Below are positions 1-7,846 of a DNA stretch of 64,000 bases, one piece after another. The translations under genes were made by a program, and so were the position numbers. Under the pieces are notes generated by a model. That model was not told the origin of the DNA and did no database searches. It saw only the letters and a program-made list of their open reading frames with translations. Within the stretch, counting starts at the first letter, position 1. Each line of letters begins with the position of its first letter. This DNA is from Microbacterium sp. Bi121 (GTDB lineage: Bacteria > Actinomycetota > Actinomycetes > Actinomycetales > Microbacteriaceae), in the NCBI RefSeq assembly GCF_918698005.1, contig NZ_CAKKLJ010000001.1, positions 512,309 to 576,308 on the forward strand, given 5' to 3'.

Positions 1-1226
1 TCGCCGAGACTTTGCAATTTTGCACATTCCCGGGGCGTCATGTACCGACGAACACCGACGATGTTCTTACCGAGGATTGGCACCTGCGTGTGGGTCATGG
101 CGATGAGGCTCGGGGCAGTTGTCGTGCGCTTTACCCTGATACCGGACGCTCGGACTTGTAGGACGTAATCGTCAATTCGGCGCTCGCCACCTTGTACGTT
201 CCATTCGAACTTTTGTAGACTCTGCGGGAACTCCCACGGCCGCCATTCGTTCATCCAATCGACAAGCCATACCCTGTTCGCCCAAAAGAACTGACGGTTC
301 TGCCGGATAAATGCCTGTTTCCATCCGGGGAACGAGAAATCCCCGTCCCTGCGGGCGTAGCTCGGGAGGTGTTCAAACTGGTCATCACGACTCAGACCCG
401 CGAGCGAACTACCAAAACTCCCCCGGTACGCGCCAAGGTCGCCGGGGCCTCTTTCAGCCCAGATCGCGGGCGGGGTGCCTTCGTCGCCATATGGGTAATC
501 GGCCCCGAACTCCATTGACCAGATCGGGAACGACGGCAACTTGACCTGCCCTGAACGGCGCAGGAAATCATCCCACATGTCGATTGCTCGAACAGTCTGA
601 TCGGGGACGGGCCGGTTCGGGGTCGCCGCCCCATCGAGCGCCGTCCTGATATCTGTGCTCTGATGAGTCGGCTCCGGCCAATCGAAACCATCCAGGCCAT
701 CCAAAGACCCCACGAAATACGCTCTCTCACGAATCTGCGGATCGCCGAACTGGTGAGGGGAATACTGGTGCCAGTCGACCGCGTAACCGATGTTCTCTAG
801 TTCGGCGAGGATGGTCCGAAGCGTCTCGCCCTTCTTATGCCGGAGAATGTTCGGTACGTTCTCCAGAATGAAGCGGCGCGGCCTTTTCTCCTTCAGAATG
901 TCGAGCACTCTGAAGAACAACTGGCCCTGGAGGGTGTGCCCGAACCCGAGTTGCTCGCCTGCCTTCGAGAACGGTTGGCACGGGAAGCCGGCTGTGAGAA
1001 CCTCATGATCGGGCACTGCTGTTCTGATGACAGCGGGACTGTCTAGAGTACTGACATCCGACCAGACGGTCGCGGTCGGGAAGTTCTTCGAATAGAGCTC
1101 GTTAAGAGTCGGCTCCCATTCGGCCGCGAACACGCCACGACCGCCGAGGCCTTCAAGTGCGACATGGAAGCCACCGAGACCAGCGAACAAGTCAATGAAG
1201 TTGAAGGATGCCGGCGAATCGTTCAT
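1..1226 (-). CDS. DNA (cytosine-5-)-methyltransferase, C-terminus beyond the window
   Basis: C5-cytosine DNA methyltransferase of the HhaI/Dcm type, which transfers a methyl group from S-adenosylmethionine to cytosine in a specific duplex site. Reading the minus strand from ATG at 1226 gives 408 open codons to the window edge. Motif I (FIDLFAGLGG, residues 10-19), motif IV with the catalytic Cys83 (GFPCQPFS), motif VI (ENV, 122-124), motif VIII (QIRERAYFVG, from 164) and the late motif MTPRECAKLQ near the edge are all present, so the enzyme looks intact. An AGGAGG box lies 7 nt before the ATG. It lies head-away from the MazG/helicase pair. It may be the modification arm of a restriction or phage-defence locus, or an orphan; the partner nuclease may lie outside the window. 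Confidence 0.93.
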   Translation of the reverse strand, partial: MNDSPASFNFIDLFAGLGGFHVALEGLGGRGVFAAEWEPTLNELYSKNFPTATVWSDVSTLDSPAVIRTAVPDHEVLTAGFPCQPFSKAGEQLGFGHTLQGQLFFRVLDILKEKRPRRFILENVPNILRHKKGETLRTILAELENIGYAVDWHQYSPHQFGDPQIRERAYFVGSLDGLDGFDWPEPTHQSTDIRTALDGAATPNRPVPDQTVRAIDMWDDFLRRSGQVKLPSFPIWSMEFGADYPYGDEGTPPAIWAERGPGDLGAYRGSFGSSLAGLSRDDQFEHLPSYARRDGDFSFPGWKQAFIRQNRQFFWANRVWLVDWMNEWRPWEFPQSLQKFEWNVQGGERRIDDYVLQVRASGIRVKRTTTAPSLIAMTHTQVPILGKNIVGVRRYMTPRECAKLQSLG

Positions 1227-1406
1227 GGGTGCCCCTCCTGGGTCGTCGATCCAATGTATCGGGCGCCAGCGACGTTTGACTCCGATGTCCTCGGGACCCT
1301 GCACAGCGACCAAAGCCCGCGGTCGCCCGCGCGATGCGAACGGTGCGGATCAATGCCCTAGCATCGCTTCCCCGCTTAGCGCTTCGCTCGATTGCAGGAT
1401 GCGTCT

Positions 1407-1595
1407 TCACGACACCACGCGGCGTGTTCCGCGATCCATACCCGGGGTGTCTTTCTCGCGCAATGCAGGGAACGCTTCTCGGAGAATCTCGACCAACTCT
1501 CGAGCCATGCTCTCGTTGAGCCGGATATTCTGGGACGGGCTTCCGATGTCCTGCCTGTCTTCGGACCCGAACGTCACCAGTTGGAGATATGGCAC
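1407..1595 (-). CDS. small hypothetical protein upstream of the methyltransferase
   Basis: Candidate 62-residue protein starting at GTG 1595, in the same direction as the methyltransferase and about 180 bp upstream of it. The central part (residues 20-45) is polar then amphipathic and reads like a helix following a SPSQNIRLNE segment, which looks more protein-like than the other frames. There is only a weak GA-rich ribosome site. I do not recognise the family. It could be a small partner or regulator of the methyltransferase, or a spurious frame. Confidence 0.42.
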   Translation of the reverse strand: MPYLQLVTFGSEDRQDIGSPSQNIRLNESMARELVEILREAFPALREKDTPGMDRGTRRVVS

Positions 1596-1764
1596 ACCTC
1601 GTCACCGTCAACTAACTGGTATGCGCACTCCGCCGTTTTGGCAGCCCGCCGAAAGCTGCGGTGGTCAGGGTAGAAGCGCGTGATGATTGCCACTCTCCCT
1701 TCATATCAGTCGTGTGGCGCCGTCACGGCTGGCACGCCGCAGCATCCCTGCTACCGTCAGCCTC

Positions 1765-2109
1765 ATGCCGACCCCTTCAACCCTCGCCGCCCTCCGCGCC
1801 TTCGTCGCCGAGCGCGATTGGGACCAGTTCCACTCCCCGGAGAATCTGGCGAAGAGCATCTCGATCGAGGCTGCTGAGCTCCTCGAGCTCTACCAGTGGG
1901 GCGGCACTCCCGACCAGCAACGCGTTGAGGAAGAACTCGCGGACGTAGTCACGTACTGCATCCATCTCGCGAACAAGCTCGGCGTCGACCTCGATGAAAT
2001 CGTTATGCGAAAGCTCGATTCCACGGCAGCGAAGTACCCGGTCCACCTCGCCAAGGGCCGCATGACCAAGTACACCGAACTGCAGCAAGAGAGCGACGAA
2101 GAGGAATGA
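1765..2109 (+). CDS. MazG-like nucleotide pyrophosphohydrolase
   Basis: A 114-residue all-alpha NTP pyrophosphohydrolase of the MazG/iMazG superfamily, expected to hydrolyse (d)NTPs to NMP and pyrophosphate with Mg2+. The metal-binding helices are clear: E35xxE38 (EAAELLELYQW) and E57xxD60 (EEELADVV), followed by a conserved LGVDLDEIV helix. The start at 1765 (MPTPSTL) gives the usual short single-domain length; a longer upstream reading has no support. Its stop overlaps the start of the GIY-YIG/DUF2075 gene by 4 bp (ATGA), which implies translational coupling. A housekeeping role or a nucleotide-depleting role in defence are both possible; the coupling favours the latter. Confidence 0.88.
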   Translation: MPTPSTLAALRAFVAERDWDQFHSPENLAKSISIEAAELLELYQWGGTPDQQRVEEELADVVTYCIHLANKLGVDLDEIVMRKLDSTAAKYPVHLAKGRMTKYTELQQESDEEE

Positions 2110-3836
2110 CCGGATTCAGCATCCAGCGCGTGCGGTTCCAGCGGCAAGCGGTCGATGCCTGGGCGCGCGGCGACGCACGTCACACGAACTGGCCCGTCGT
2201 GTACGTCATCGACAGCTCGGGCAATCGGCGCAAGCTCTACGTCGGCGAGACCGTCAACACGGCCACCCGCATGCGGCAGCACCTCGCCGGCTCCAAGAAG
2301 CACGAGGGACTCGAATCGATCCGCGTCGTCGTCGACGAGCGGTTCAACAAGTCCGTGTGCCTGGATCTCGAATCGCACCTGATCCGCTGGTTCCACGGCG
2401 ACGGCCAGTACGAGCTCCTCAACGGAAACGACGGACTCACCGATGCGCAGTACTACGACCGCGATCTGTACCGCGAGTCGTTCCGCGACGTCTTCGAGGA
2501 GTTGCGCGCCGAAGGACTGTTCTCGCGCAGCATCCCGCAGATCGAGAACTCTGACCTCTTCAAGCTGTCGCCGTTCAAGGCGCTCAACGACGATCAGGCC
2601 GTTGCGATCACGGACATCGTCGAGGGCCTGCTCGAGGACCTGCAGCATCCTGACGCACGCTCGACGCTCCTCGTGCAGGGCGAGCCGGGAACCGGGAAGA
2701 CGATCATCGCGATCTTCCTCATGAAGCTGCTCGCTGACATCCGCGCCCACCAGGATCACGACGACGTGCAGCCCGACTCGATGTTCGCGGAGTTCTTCGT
2801 CCCCGAGAATCGTGACCTGCTCACCGATCTGCGCATGGCCCTCGTCATCCCGCAGCAGTCGCTGCGCGAATCGGTCAGGAAGGTGTTCAAGAAGACGCCG
2901 CGACTCGACCCAGCGATGGTGCTGACGCCTTTCCAGGTCGGCGAGTCTGATGCCACGTTCGACCTCATCCTCGTCGACGAGACGCACCGGCTCGGTCAGC
3001 GCGCGAACCAGGCGTCGGGCGTGCAGAACAAGAAGTTCCGCGAGATCAACGCCGCGCTGTTCGGGGCGGATGACCCGCGGTACACCCAGCTCGACTGGAT
3101 CAAGGCGCGCAGCCGACATCAGTTGCTGCTCGTGGATGGCGAGCAGAGCGTGCGTCCGCATGATCTGTCGCCGGCCGTGCTGTCGGCGGAGGTCCACGCT
3201 GCTCGCGACCTGCACCGGCACTATCAGCTGACCACGCAGATGCGGGTGCAGGCCGGCGCCGACTACGTAGAGTACGTGCGTGCGCTGCTGCGGGACGAGC
3301 ATCCTGAACGCCCCGATCTCGGTGACTACGACCTGCGGTTCTTCGATGATCTCGGCGAGATGTGCGACGCGATCCGCGCTCGGGACGCTGAGGTCGGTCT
3401 CTCGCGTCTCGTCGCCGGGTACGCGTGGGACTGGAAATCGCGCCGCGAGCCCTCGGCATTCGACATCGAGCTCGATGGCGTGCAGTTGCGGTGGAACAGC
3501 ACCGACAAGGACTGGATCAACGCACCCGGTTCGCTCGACGAGGTCGGATCGATCCACACCGTGCAGGGGTACGACCTCAACTACGCCGGCGTTATCATCG
3601 GGCCTGACCTCCGCGTCTCGTCCAATTCTGGGCGGATCGTCGCGGACTGGGACGCGTACCGCGACAAGAAGGGCAAGGAGCGCACCGGGCACCTCGCCGA
3701 GACGTTCGACGATGACGACCTGCTCGTCTTCATCCGGAACATCTACGGGGTGCTGCTCACGCGCGGGATGCTCGGGACCTACGTCTACGTCTGCGATCCC
3801 AGGTTGCGGGAGCGGCTGTTCACGGCGCTCAACTGA
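2106..3836 (+). CDS. GIY-YIG nuclease fused to DUF2075 (Schlafen-like) helicase/ATPase
   Basis: A 576-residue fusion. Residues about 30-110 form a GIY-YIG nuclease: VVYVI (31-35), LYVGET (44-49), R55, H59, metal-binding E89 and N106 or N108. The rest is a DUF2075 superfamily-1-like NTPase: Walker A GEPGTGKT (192-199), Walker B VDETH (290-294) and a C-terminal SIHTVQGYDLNYAGVIIGPD-type motif (about 483-500). Expected activity is ATP-driven remodelling of nucleic acid plus single-strand cleavage. It is translationally coupled to the MazG protein. DUF2075 resembles the helicase-like C-terminus of Schlafens, so a nucleic-acid-targeting defence role is plausible but unproven. Confidence 0.88.
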   Translation: MTGFSIQRVRFQRQAVDAWARGDARHTNWPVVYVIDSSGNRRKLYVGETVNTATRMRQHLAGSKKHEGLESIRVVVDERFNKSVCLDLESHLIRWFHGDGQYELLNGNDGLTDAQYYDRDLYRESFRDVFEELRAEGLFSRSIPQIENSDLFKLSPFKALNDDQAVAITDIVEGLLEDLQHPDARSTLLVQGEPGTGKTIIAIFLMKLLADIRAHQDHDDVQPDSMFAEFFVPENRDLLTDLRMALVIPQQSLRESVRKVFKKTPRLDPAMVLTPFQVGESDATFDLILVDETHRLGQRANQASGVQNKKFREINAALFGADDPRYTQLDWIKARSRHQLLLVDGEQSVRPHDLSPAVLSAEVHAARDLHRHYQLTTQMRVQAGADYVEYVRALLRDEHPERPDLGDYDLRFFDDLGEMCDAIRARDAEVGLSRLVAGYAWDWKSRREPSAFDIELDGVQLRWNSTDKDWINAPGSLDEVGSIHTVQGYDLNYAGVIIGPDLRVSSNSGRIVADWDAYRDKKGKERTGHLAETFDDDDLLVFIRNIYGVLLTRGMLGTYVYVCDPRLRERLFTALN

Positions 3837-3903
3837 CCATGTCGGTGGTGCCGCCTATCTTCTGACCTGCCACCTGGCAGCAAGTCACGACAAGGAGCGC
3901 ACC

Positions 3904-4056
3904 ATGCGAGTATCGCCGTACTACTCAATCAATCCGACAGATCCTGACGTTCATCACACCTTCAGCGACTGCCCCAGCGGACAGCAGATCCCGGACCGAA
4001 ACCGACGATCCGGAACCAACAATTGGCCGCTCTGCAAGCACTGTCGCGACATGTGA
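3904..4056 (+). CDS. small Cys/His-rich protein (50 aa)
   Basis: A 50-residue protein starting at ATG 3904, with an AAGGAG box at 3892-3897. It begins MRVSPYYSINP, then has H17/H18, C23 and a C-terminal C44xxC47 pair, arranged as one small zinc-ribbon-like fold. Many bacterial genomes carry a similar roughly 50-residue protein beginning with a SPYY motif and ending CxxC, of unknown function; the assignment to that group is from memory. It lies 67 bp after the helicase gene and may share its transcript, ending at the hairpin at 4061-4102. It is too short for ordinary ORF cut-offs. Confidence 0.72.
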   Translation: MRVSPYYSINPTDPDVHHTFSDCPSGQQIPDRNRRSGTNNWPLCKHCRDM

Positions 4057-4060
4057 TGCG

Positions 4061-4102
4061 GTGAGGGATCCTGGCTGCCGTTCGGCGGCCAGGATCCCTC
4101 AC
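4061..4102 (+). terminator. strong hairpin terminator
   Basis: Perfect 15-bp inverted repeat (GTGAGGGATCCTGGC at 4061-4075 and its complement at 4088-4102). It extends inward by four more pairs, one of them G-T, to a GTTC loop. It follows the small Cys/His gene by 4 nt. No T-tract follows on the + strand (AAAGCACC), so termination may be factor-assisted. Confidence 0.7.
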
Positions 4103-4104
4103 AA

Positions 4105-4242
4105 AGCACCGGACCTGATGCGCTGCATCTGGCCACCGCGATCCACGTGGGCACCGCAATCACCGGCGTCTTGACGTTCGACAATGAGCTCGCGACCGCG
4201 GCCGAACGCCACGGGATCCCGGCGGCCCCGCTTTCTGCCTGA
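4105..4242 (+). pseudogene. remnant of a VapC-type PIN-domain toxin (C-terminal end only)
   Basis: Directly after the hairpin, the + strand reads PDALHLATAI ... GVLTFDNELATAAERHGI and stops at 4240-4242. This matches the C-terminal third of VapC PIN-domain ribonucleases: the DALHLATA helix with its metal-binding Asp and the TFDNELA...GI segment. About 90 upstream residues with the first acidic residues, and the antitoxin, are missing. No start codon or ribosome site fits. It is interpreted as the scar of a deleted vapBC module, with the break point at the hairpin. Confidence 0.62.
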
Positions 4243-4272
4243 TCGGGCAGATGACCACCAGCGGAGCGCGGC

Positions 4273-4758
4273 TTACTCTTGGGCCAGGCGCACGGTCATC
4301 GTGGTGCCCAGCGCGGTCACCTCGTACGACAGTTCGCCGTCCTTGTACGTGAACGTCTTCGTCTCGTCGCCTGAAGCCAGCAGCGCACCGTCGGTCTTCG
4401 AGGTGTCGTTCACCGACTCCCAGCTGAAGTCCGCCGATCCGTCTTCGGGAACCTCGACTGTCCCCGCCCAGTAGAGCGACTTCTGATCGGGAGCAACCCA
4501 CTGGATCTCGATCGTGTCACCGGTGATCGTCGCTTCCTGGAAGCTGTCCGGAGAGTTGGAGTTCGTCTGCTTCCACGTTCCGGTGAGATCCACCGGAACG
4601 GGCGCAGGCGCCGGCGCCTCCTCGGTCTGTGGTGCGCTCGCCGTGGATTCGTTCGTCTGGCCTGTCGGCGCGCTCTCTCCACCGCATCCGACAAGGCCGG
4701 TTCCGACGAGGGAGAGGAAGACGAGAGCGGTCGCGAGCTTCAAGGGTGACTTCGTCAT
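4273..4758 (-). CDS. hypothetical secreted lipoprotein
   Basis: A 161-residue exported protein. Start ATG 4758 is preceded by AAGGAT. Residues 1-24 are a lipoprotein signal (basic MTKSPLK, hydrophobic core, lipobox LVGC with Cys25). A Ser/Thr/Pro/Ala-rich linker to about residue 60 includes APAPAPVPV. The C-terminal domain (about 62-161) begins DLTGTWKQ and continues as short alternating strands, reminiscent of small lipocalin-like domains that start with a GTW motif. Function unknown. It lies alone between the VapC scar and the HNH gene. Confidence 0.8.
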   Translation of the reverse strand: MTKSPLKLATALVFLSLVGTGLVGCGGESAPTGQTNESTASAPQTEEAPAPAPVPVDLTGTWKQTNSNSPDSFQEATITGDTIEIQWVAPDQKSLYWAGTVEVPEDGSADFSWESVNDTSKTDGALLASGDETKTFTYKDGELSYEVTALGTTMTVRLAQE

Positions 4759-4842
4759 GGGATCCTTCGAGGTCATCAGCACCGGCCATCATCGCGGTGC
4801 TCAATCGCGAAACTATCAGAGCATTCGGCGGCGCGATCTCAC

Positions 4843-5430
4843 TCAGACCGCATCCTCCACGGGTTCACCTGTCAGCACTGGCTCGGTTGCACCTTCCATA
4901 CCCGCCCGGATGCATTCGCGGATGAGCTCGACGGTCTTCTCCGCCTCGCGCATCTGCTGCAGGAGCGCCTCGTGGTTGGCCCAGTGCTTCGTCCAAAGCT
5001 CCTCGCCGACAAGGTCTGAGAACGTGATCCTGACTGGCCGGGTCCACGCTTCGTAGCGCTCCAATGTCGCAGCACGCTCCTCTATGTCTCCCACGCCGCG
5101 CGCCTGCGGCGAGAGACGGGCAGGGCCGAACATCCAGGCACGCCAGTGTTTGTTGCCTTTGCTCTGATTGCACTTGCCGCACGCGGGAACGAGGTTATGG
5201 ATCTCGTGGATGTATCCCGTGGGGCGCTGGTTCTCGACGAGCGGGCGCAGGTGATCCCACTCCGTCGCGGTGTCGCCGCAGTACGCGCACATGACGGCAT
5301 CCGTCATCTCGAGGACCGCGAGCGCCTCGTCGATTTCTGCATCCGTCGGCTTGATGATCGGCACGATACCGTTCACGAACGAATTCGTGATGCTCGACGA
5401 GCGTCCGGTGATGCGGACGGCCTTGGGCAT
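4843..5430 (-). CDS. HNH endonuclease
   Basis: An HNH nuclease of 195 residues from ATG 5430, or 204 from GTG 5457; neither start has a clear ribosome site. The core is CAYCG ... EWDHLRPL ... NLVPACGKCNQSKGN, i.e. two CxxC knuckles holding zinc, the general-base His in WDH, and the Asn of the ribbon. The C-terminal half is helical and charged. It lies just downstream of the TetR gene on the same strand, so the two may be co-transcribed. Similar proteins occur as restriction enzymes or homing-type nucleases. With the methyltransferase 3.6 kb away a functional link is possible but not shown. Confidence 0.82.
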   Translation of the reverse strand: MPKAVRITGRSSSITNSFVNGIVPIIKPTDAEIDEALAVLEMTDAVMCAYCGDTATEWDHLRPLVENQRPTGYIHEIHNLVPACGKCNQSKGNKHWRAWMFGPARLSPQARGVGDIEERAATLERYEAWTRPVRITFSDLVGEELWTKHWANHEALLQQMREAEKTVELIRECIRAGMEGATEPVLTGEPVEDAV

Positions 5431-5467
5431 GGCGAATCGGAAAGAGCTCTGCGTCACGCCCGCGAGC

Positions 5468-6043
5468 CTACTCGCGGTGAGCGTTCCCGATCCCCCGCAT
5501 CAGCACATCCACCACTGCATCCACCCGCTCCTCATCCATCTCCCGCCCGAGCAGCGCGGCATACGACGACATCGCGATGAACTGGTCGGCGACAGCCGCG
5601 GCATCCACGTCCACCCGCACCTCGCCTGCCTCCTGCGCCACGGCGAGCCGCGCGACGATCTGCTCGATGATCGGGCCAGCCAGCCGTTCGTTCAGAGCGG
5701 CGCCGAGCTCGGCATCCGTCGCGGTCACCGCGATCAACGCACGCGCGACCTCGACGCTCGCACCGCGTTCGGCCTGCGCAGACATGGCCGAGAACCACGC
5801 ACGCAGGTCGGCCGCCAAATCTGAAGTCACCGGCAGGGAGGCCACGGGCAGCGCCCCCTCGAGCAGCGCCTCCCCGAGGATCGCGGCCTTCGACGGCCAC
5901 CAGCGGTAGATCGTCTGCTTCGACACCTCGGCCTCGGCAGCCAGCCCCTCGATCGTCACCGCGGCGTAGCCGTCCGCGGCGAGCGCGGCACGCATCGCGG
6001 CCAGAACCGACTGGCGGGCTTTCTCACTGCGAGGACGAGGCAT
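5468..6043 (-). CDS. TetR/AcrR family transcriptional regulator
   Basis: A 191-residue TetR repressor. The N-terminal helix-turn-helix is typical: ...GYAAVTIEGLAAEAEVSKQTIYRWWPSKAAILGEAL (about residues 25-60). The C-terminal part is an all-helical ligand domain of the TetR_C class found with oxidoreductases. It is transcribed divergently from the SDR gene, with 71 bp between starts holding a perfect 15-bp palindrome (6068-6082). It therefore most likely represses that SDR and itself. Confidence 0.9.
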   Translation of the reverse strand: MPRPRSEKARQSVLAAMRAALAADGYAAVTIEGLAAEAEVSKQTIYRWWPSKAAILGEALLEGALPVASLPVTSDLAADLRAWFSAMSAQAERGASVEVARALIAVTATDAELGAALNERLAGPIIEQIVARLAVAQEAGEVRVDVDAAAVADQFIAMSSYAALLGREMDEERVDAVVDVLMRGIGNAHRE

Positions 6044-6067
6044 CCAGTGAGCGTATCGAGGCGTACA

Positions 6068-6082
6068 CTCGTTTATAACGAG
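6068..6082. promoter_or_regulatory. palindromic operator between TetR and SDR genes
   Basis: CTCGTT-TAT-AACGAG, a perfect 6-bp inverted repeat around a 3-nt centre, in the divergent intergenic region. It is the only strong palindrome there, so it is the best candidate site for the adjacent TetR protein. Confidence 0.6.
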
Positions 6083-6114
6083 ACGCTCCGTTGCGAAATG
6101 ATACAGGAGAAATC

Positions 6115-7110
6115 ATGGCACTGACCGCACACTCCACCATCGGCGAATGGCTGAACGACCCGACGGGCGGCGAGCTCGTCCGCGGGCTCCTCGCGCAGTC
6201 CGGTGCCGACCCCGAATCCCTCACCCCGGTGCTCGGCCTGCCGCTGCAGCAGCTCGTCACCCTCAGCCAGGGCCAGATGCCGCAGTCTGTCGTCGACGAC
6301 CTCGTCCGGGGTGCGAACGGCGGCGAGATCCCCGAAGACACTGAAGCCACCGGCTGGACCGAGCAGGTAACGCCGGGACGCTTCACCGGCAAGACCGTGA
6401 TCGTCACGGGTGCGGCATCCGGAATCGGCAAGGCCACGGCGTCCCGCATCGCCCGCGAAGGCGGACGCGTCATCGCATCCGACATCGCTGCCGAAAAGCT
6501 CGAGGCGCTGAAGGGCGAGCTCCCCGACATCATCGCGGTCGCCGGCGACCTCACCCAGCAGGACGCGATCGACGCCGTCATCGCCGCCGCCGGCGTCCGC
6601 ATCGACGCCCTCGCCAACGTCGCCGGAATCAACGACGACTTCTCGCCCGCCGGCGAGACGACGGATGCCGTGTGGGACCGCGTCATCGCGATCAACCTCA
6701 CCGCGCCGTTCAAGCTCATGCGCGCCGTCCTGCCGCTCATGGAGAAGGCGGGCCGCGGGGCGATCCTCAACGTCGCCAGCGAAGCGGGCCTGCGCGGCAA
6801 CGCCTCGGGCAACGCCTACACGGCGAGCAAGCACGGCATCATCGGCGTCACGAAGTCCGCGGCGTTCATGTACGGACCGAAGGGCATCCGCGTGAACTCC
6901 GTCGCTCCGGGCGGCGTGGCCACCGGCATCCCGATGCCGCCGAACATGTCCTCCTACGGTTCCGGGCGGCTGGCGCCGTTCCAGCAGGCGATCCCCACCG
7001 TCGCAACCGCTGAGCACCTCGCAGCATCCATCACTTTCCTGCTCAGCGACGACGCCGTGAACATCAACGGTGCGGTGCTCGCGAGCGACGGCGGGTGGTC
7101 GGTGCAGTAG
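6115..7110 (+). CDS. short-chain dehydrogenase/reductase with N-terminal helical extension
   Basis: A 331-residue NAD(P)-dependent oxidoreductase. Start ATG 6115 has AGGAGA four bases upstream. The SDR core starts near residue 92: GKTVIVTGAASGIGKA (cofactor loop), a later NVAG, then the catalytic Ser and YTASKHG (Tyr and Lys). The first 90 residues are not part of a normal SDR; they form a helical segment (STIGEWLNDPTGGELVRGLL...) also seen on some bacterial beta-glucosidase and SDR proteins, perhaps a lid or oligomerisation module. Substrate unknown. Probably induced when the divergent TetR is released. Confidence 0.87.
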   Translation: MALTAHSTIGEWLNDPTGGELVRGLLAQSGADPESLTPVLGLPLQQLVTLSQGQMPQSVVDDLVRGANGGEIPEDTEATGWTEQVTPGRFTGKTVIVTGAASGIGKATASRIAREGGRVIASDIAAEKLEALKGELPDIIAVAGDLTQQDAIDAVIAAAGVRIDALANVAGINDDFSPAGETTDAVWDRVIAINLTAPFKLMRAVLPLMEKAGRGAILNVASEAGLRGNASGNAYTASKHGIIGVTKSAAFMYGPKGIRVNSVAPGGVATGIPMPPNMSSYGSGRLAPFQQAIPTVATAEHLAASITFLLSDDAVNINGAVLASDGGWSVQ

Positions 7111-7833
7111 TCACCGAACCGGAACCCTCGCCATCGCCGCCCGGACCAGCGCCGCGTTGCCCGACGCGATGCTGCCATCAGGCAGCGTGAGACAGTCCTC
7201 CAGCCCGATACGGGAGTCCAGCCCGCGCTCCACGGCGAGATCGAACGCAACCCAGGTCGAACGTCCCTCGCCGTGGAGCAGCAGCGGGATCTTCTCATTC
7301 GAACGCCGGATGCGGGCGATCAGTGCATCCGCTCTTTCCCGCACCATCGCGACGTCCAGATCAGGCAGCTCGATCAGCACGCGCATGCAGTCATCCCGCG
7401 AAGGGGACCGCGACCACGCCTCTGCTCCGTCGAGACTCCAGGCACCGGCTTCAACGCCGACGCCTCGGCTCACCAGGAGAGCCGCGACCTCATCGGCGCC
7501 ATCCTCGTGCCAGTTCACCGAGGCGAAGTCCGGCAGTTCGGTCCATGCGTCGATGGCGGCAAGACGCGCCTCGAGGTGCGGAGCGGCCCAGGCTCCCGTC
7601 GTCACACCGACGAGGATGCCTGAACACGCCGCCCGCACGGCGGTCAGCCACCGTGCCACATCACCGGCATCCAGGCTGTCCCGCCCGTCAGCATCCTTGG
7701 CGTGGACATGGATGCTGCCAGCGCCGGCCGCCACGGCACGCGCCGCGTCAGTGGCGACGACGTGCTCGTGAGCGCTGATTCGATGATGCTCCGCGACGTC
7801 TCGTGCACCGTTGACGCACGCCTGAATCAGCAT
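7111..7833 (-). CDS. BKACE family (DUF849) beta-keto acid cleavage enzyme, short form
   Basis: A 240-residue protein of the 3-keto-5-aminohexanoate cleavage (BKACE) family. These zinc TIM-barrels condense a beta-keto acid with acetyl-CoA and split off a new acyl-CoA. Recognisable segments are LIQACVNGARD at the start, GAGSIHVHAKDADGRDSL (the HxH zinc ligands), a later NWHEDG, LLHGEG, and IGLEDCLTLPDG near the end. It is shorter than the usual 275-310 residues. It ends against the 3' end of the SDR gene without a gap. The BKACE family includes the carnitine-pathway dehydrocarnitine cleavage enzyme; the substrate here is unknown. Confidence 0.85.
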   Translation of the reverse strand: MLIQACVNGARDVAEHHRISAHEHVVATDAARAVAAGAGSIHVHAKDADGRDSLDAGDVARWLTAVRAACSGILVGVTTGAWAAPHLEARLAAIDAWTELPDFASVNWHEDGADEVAALLVSRGVGVEAGAWSLDGAEAWSRSPSRDDCMRVLIELPDLDVAMVRERADALIARIRRSNEKIPLLLHGEGRSTWVAFDLAVERGLDSRIGLEDCLTLPDGSIASGNAALVRAAMARVPVR

Positions 7834-7846
7834 GCCGCGATCCGTC

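Noticed and set aside
1890..3692. 600-codon minus-strand open frame across the MazG and helicase genes
   Set aside because: It lies opposite clear MazG and DUF2075 motifs and its Val/Arg/Glu-rich product has no family features.
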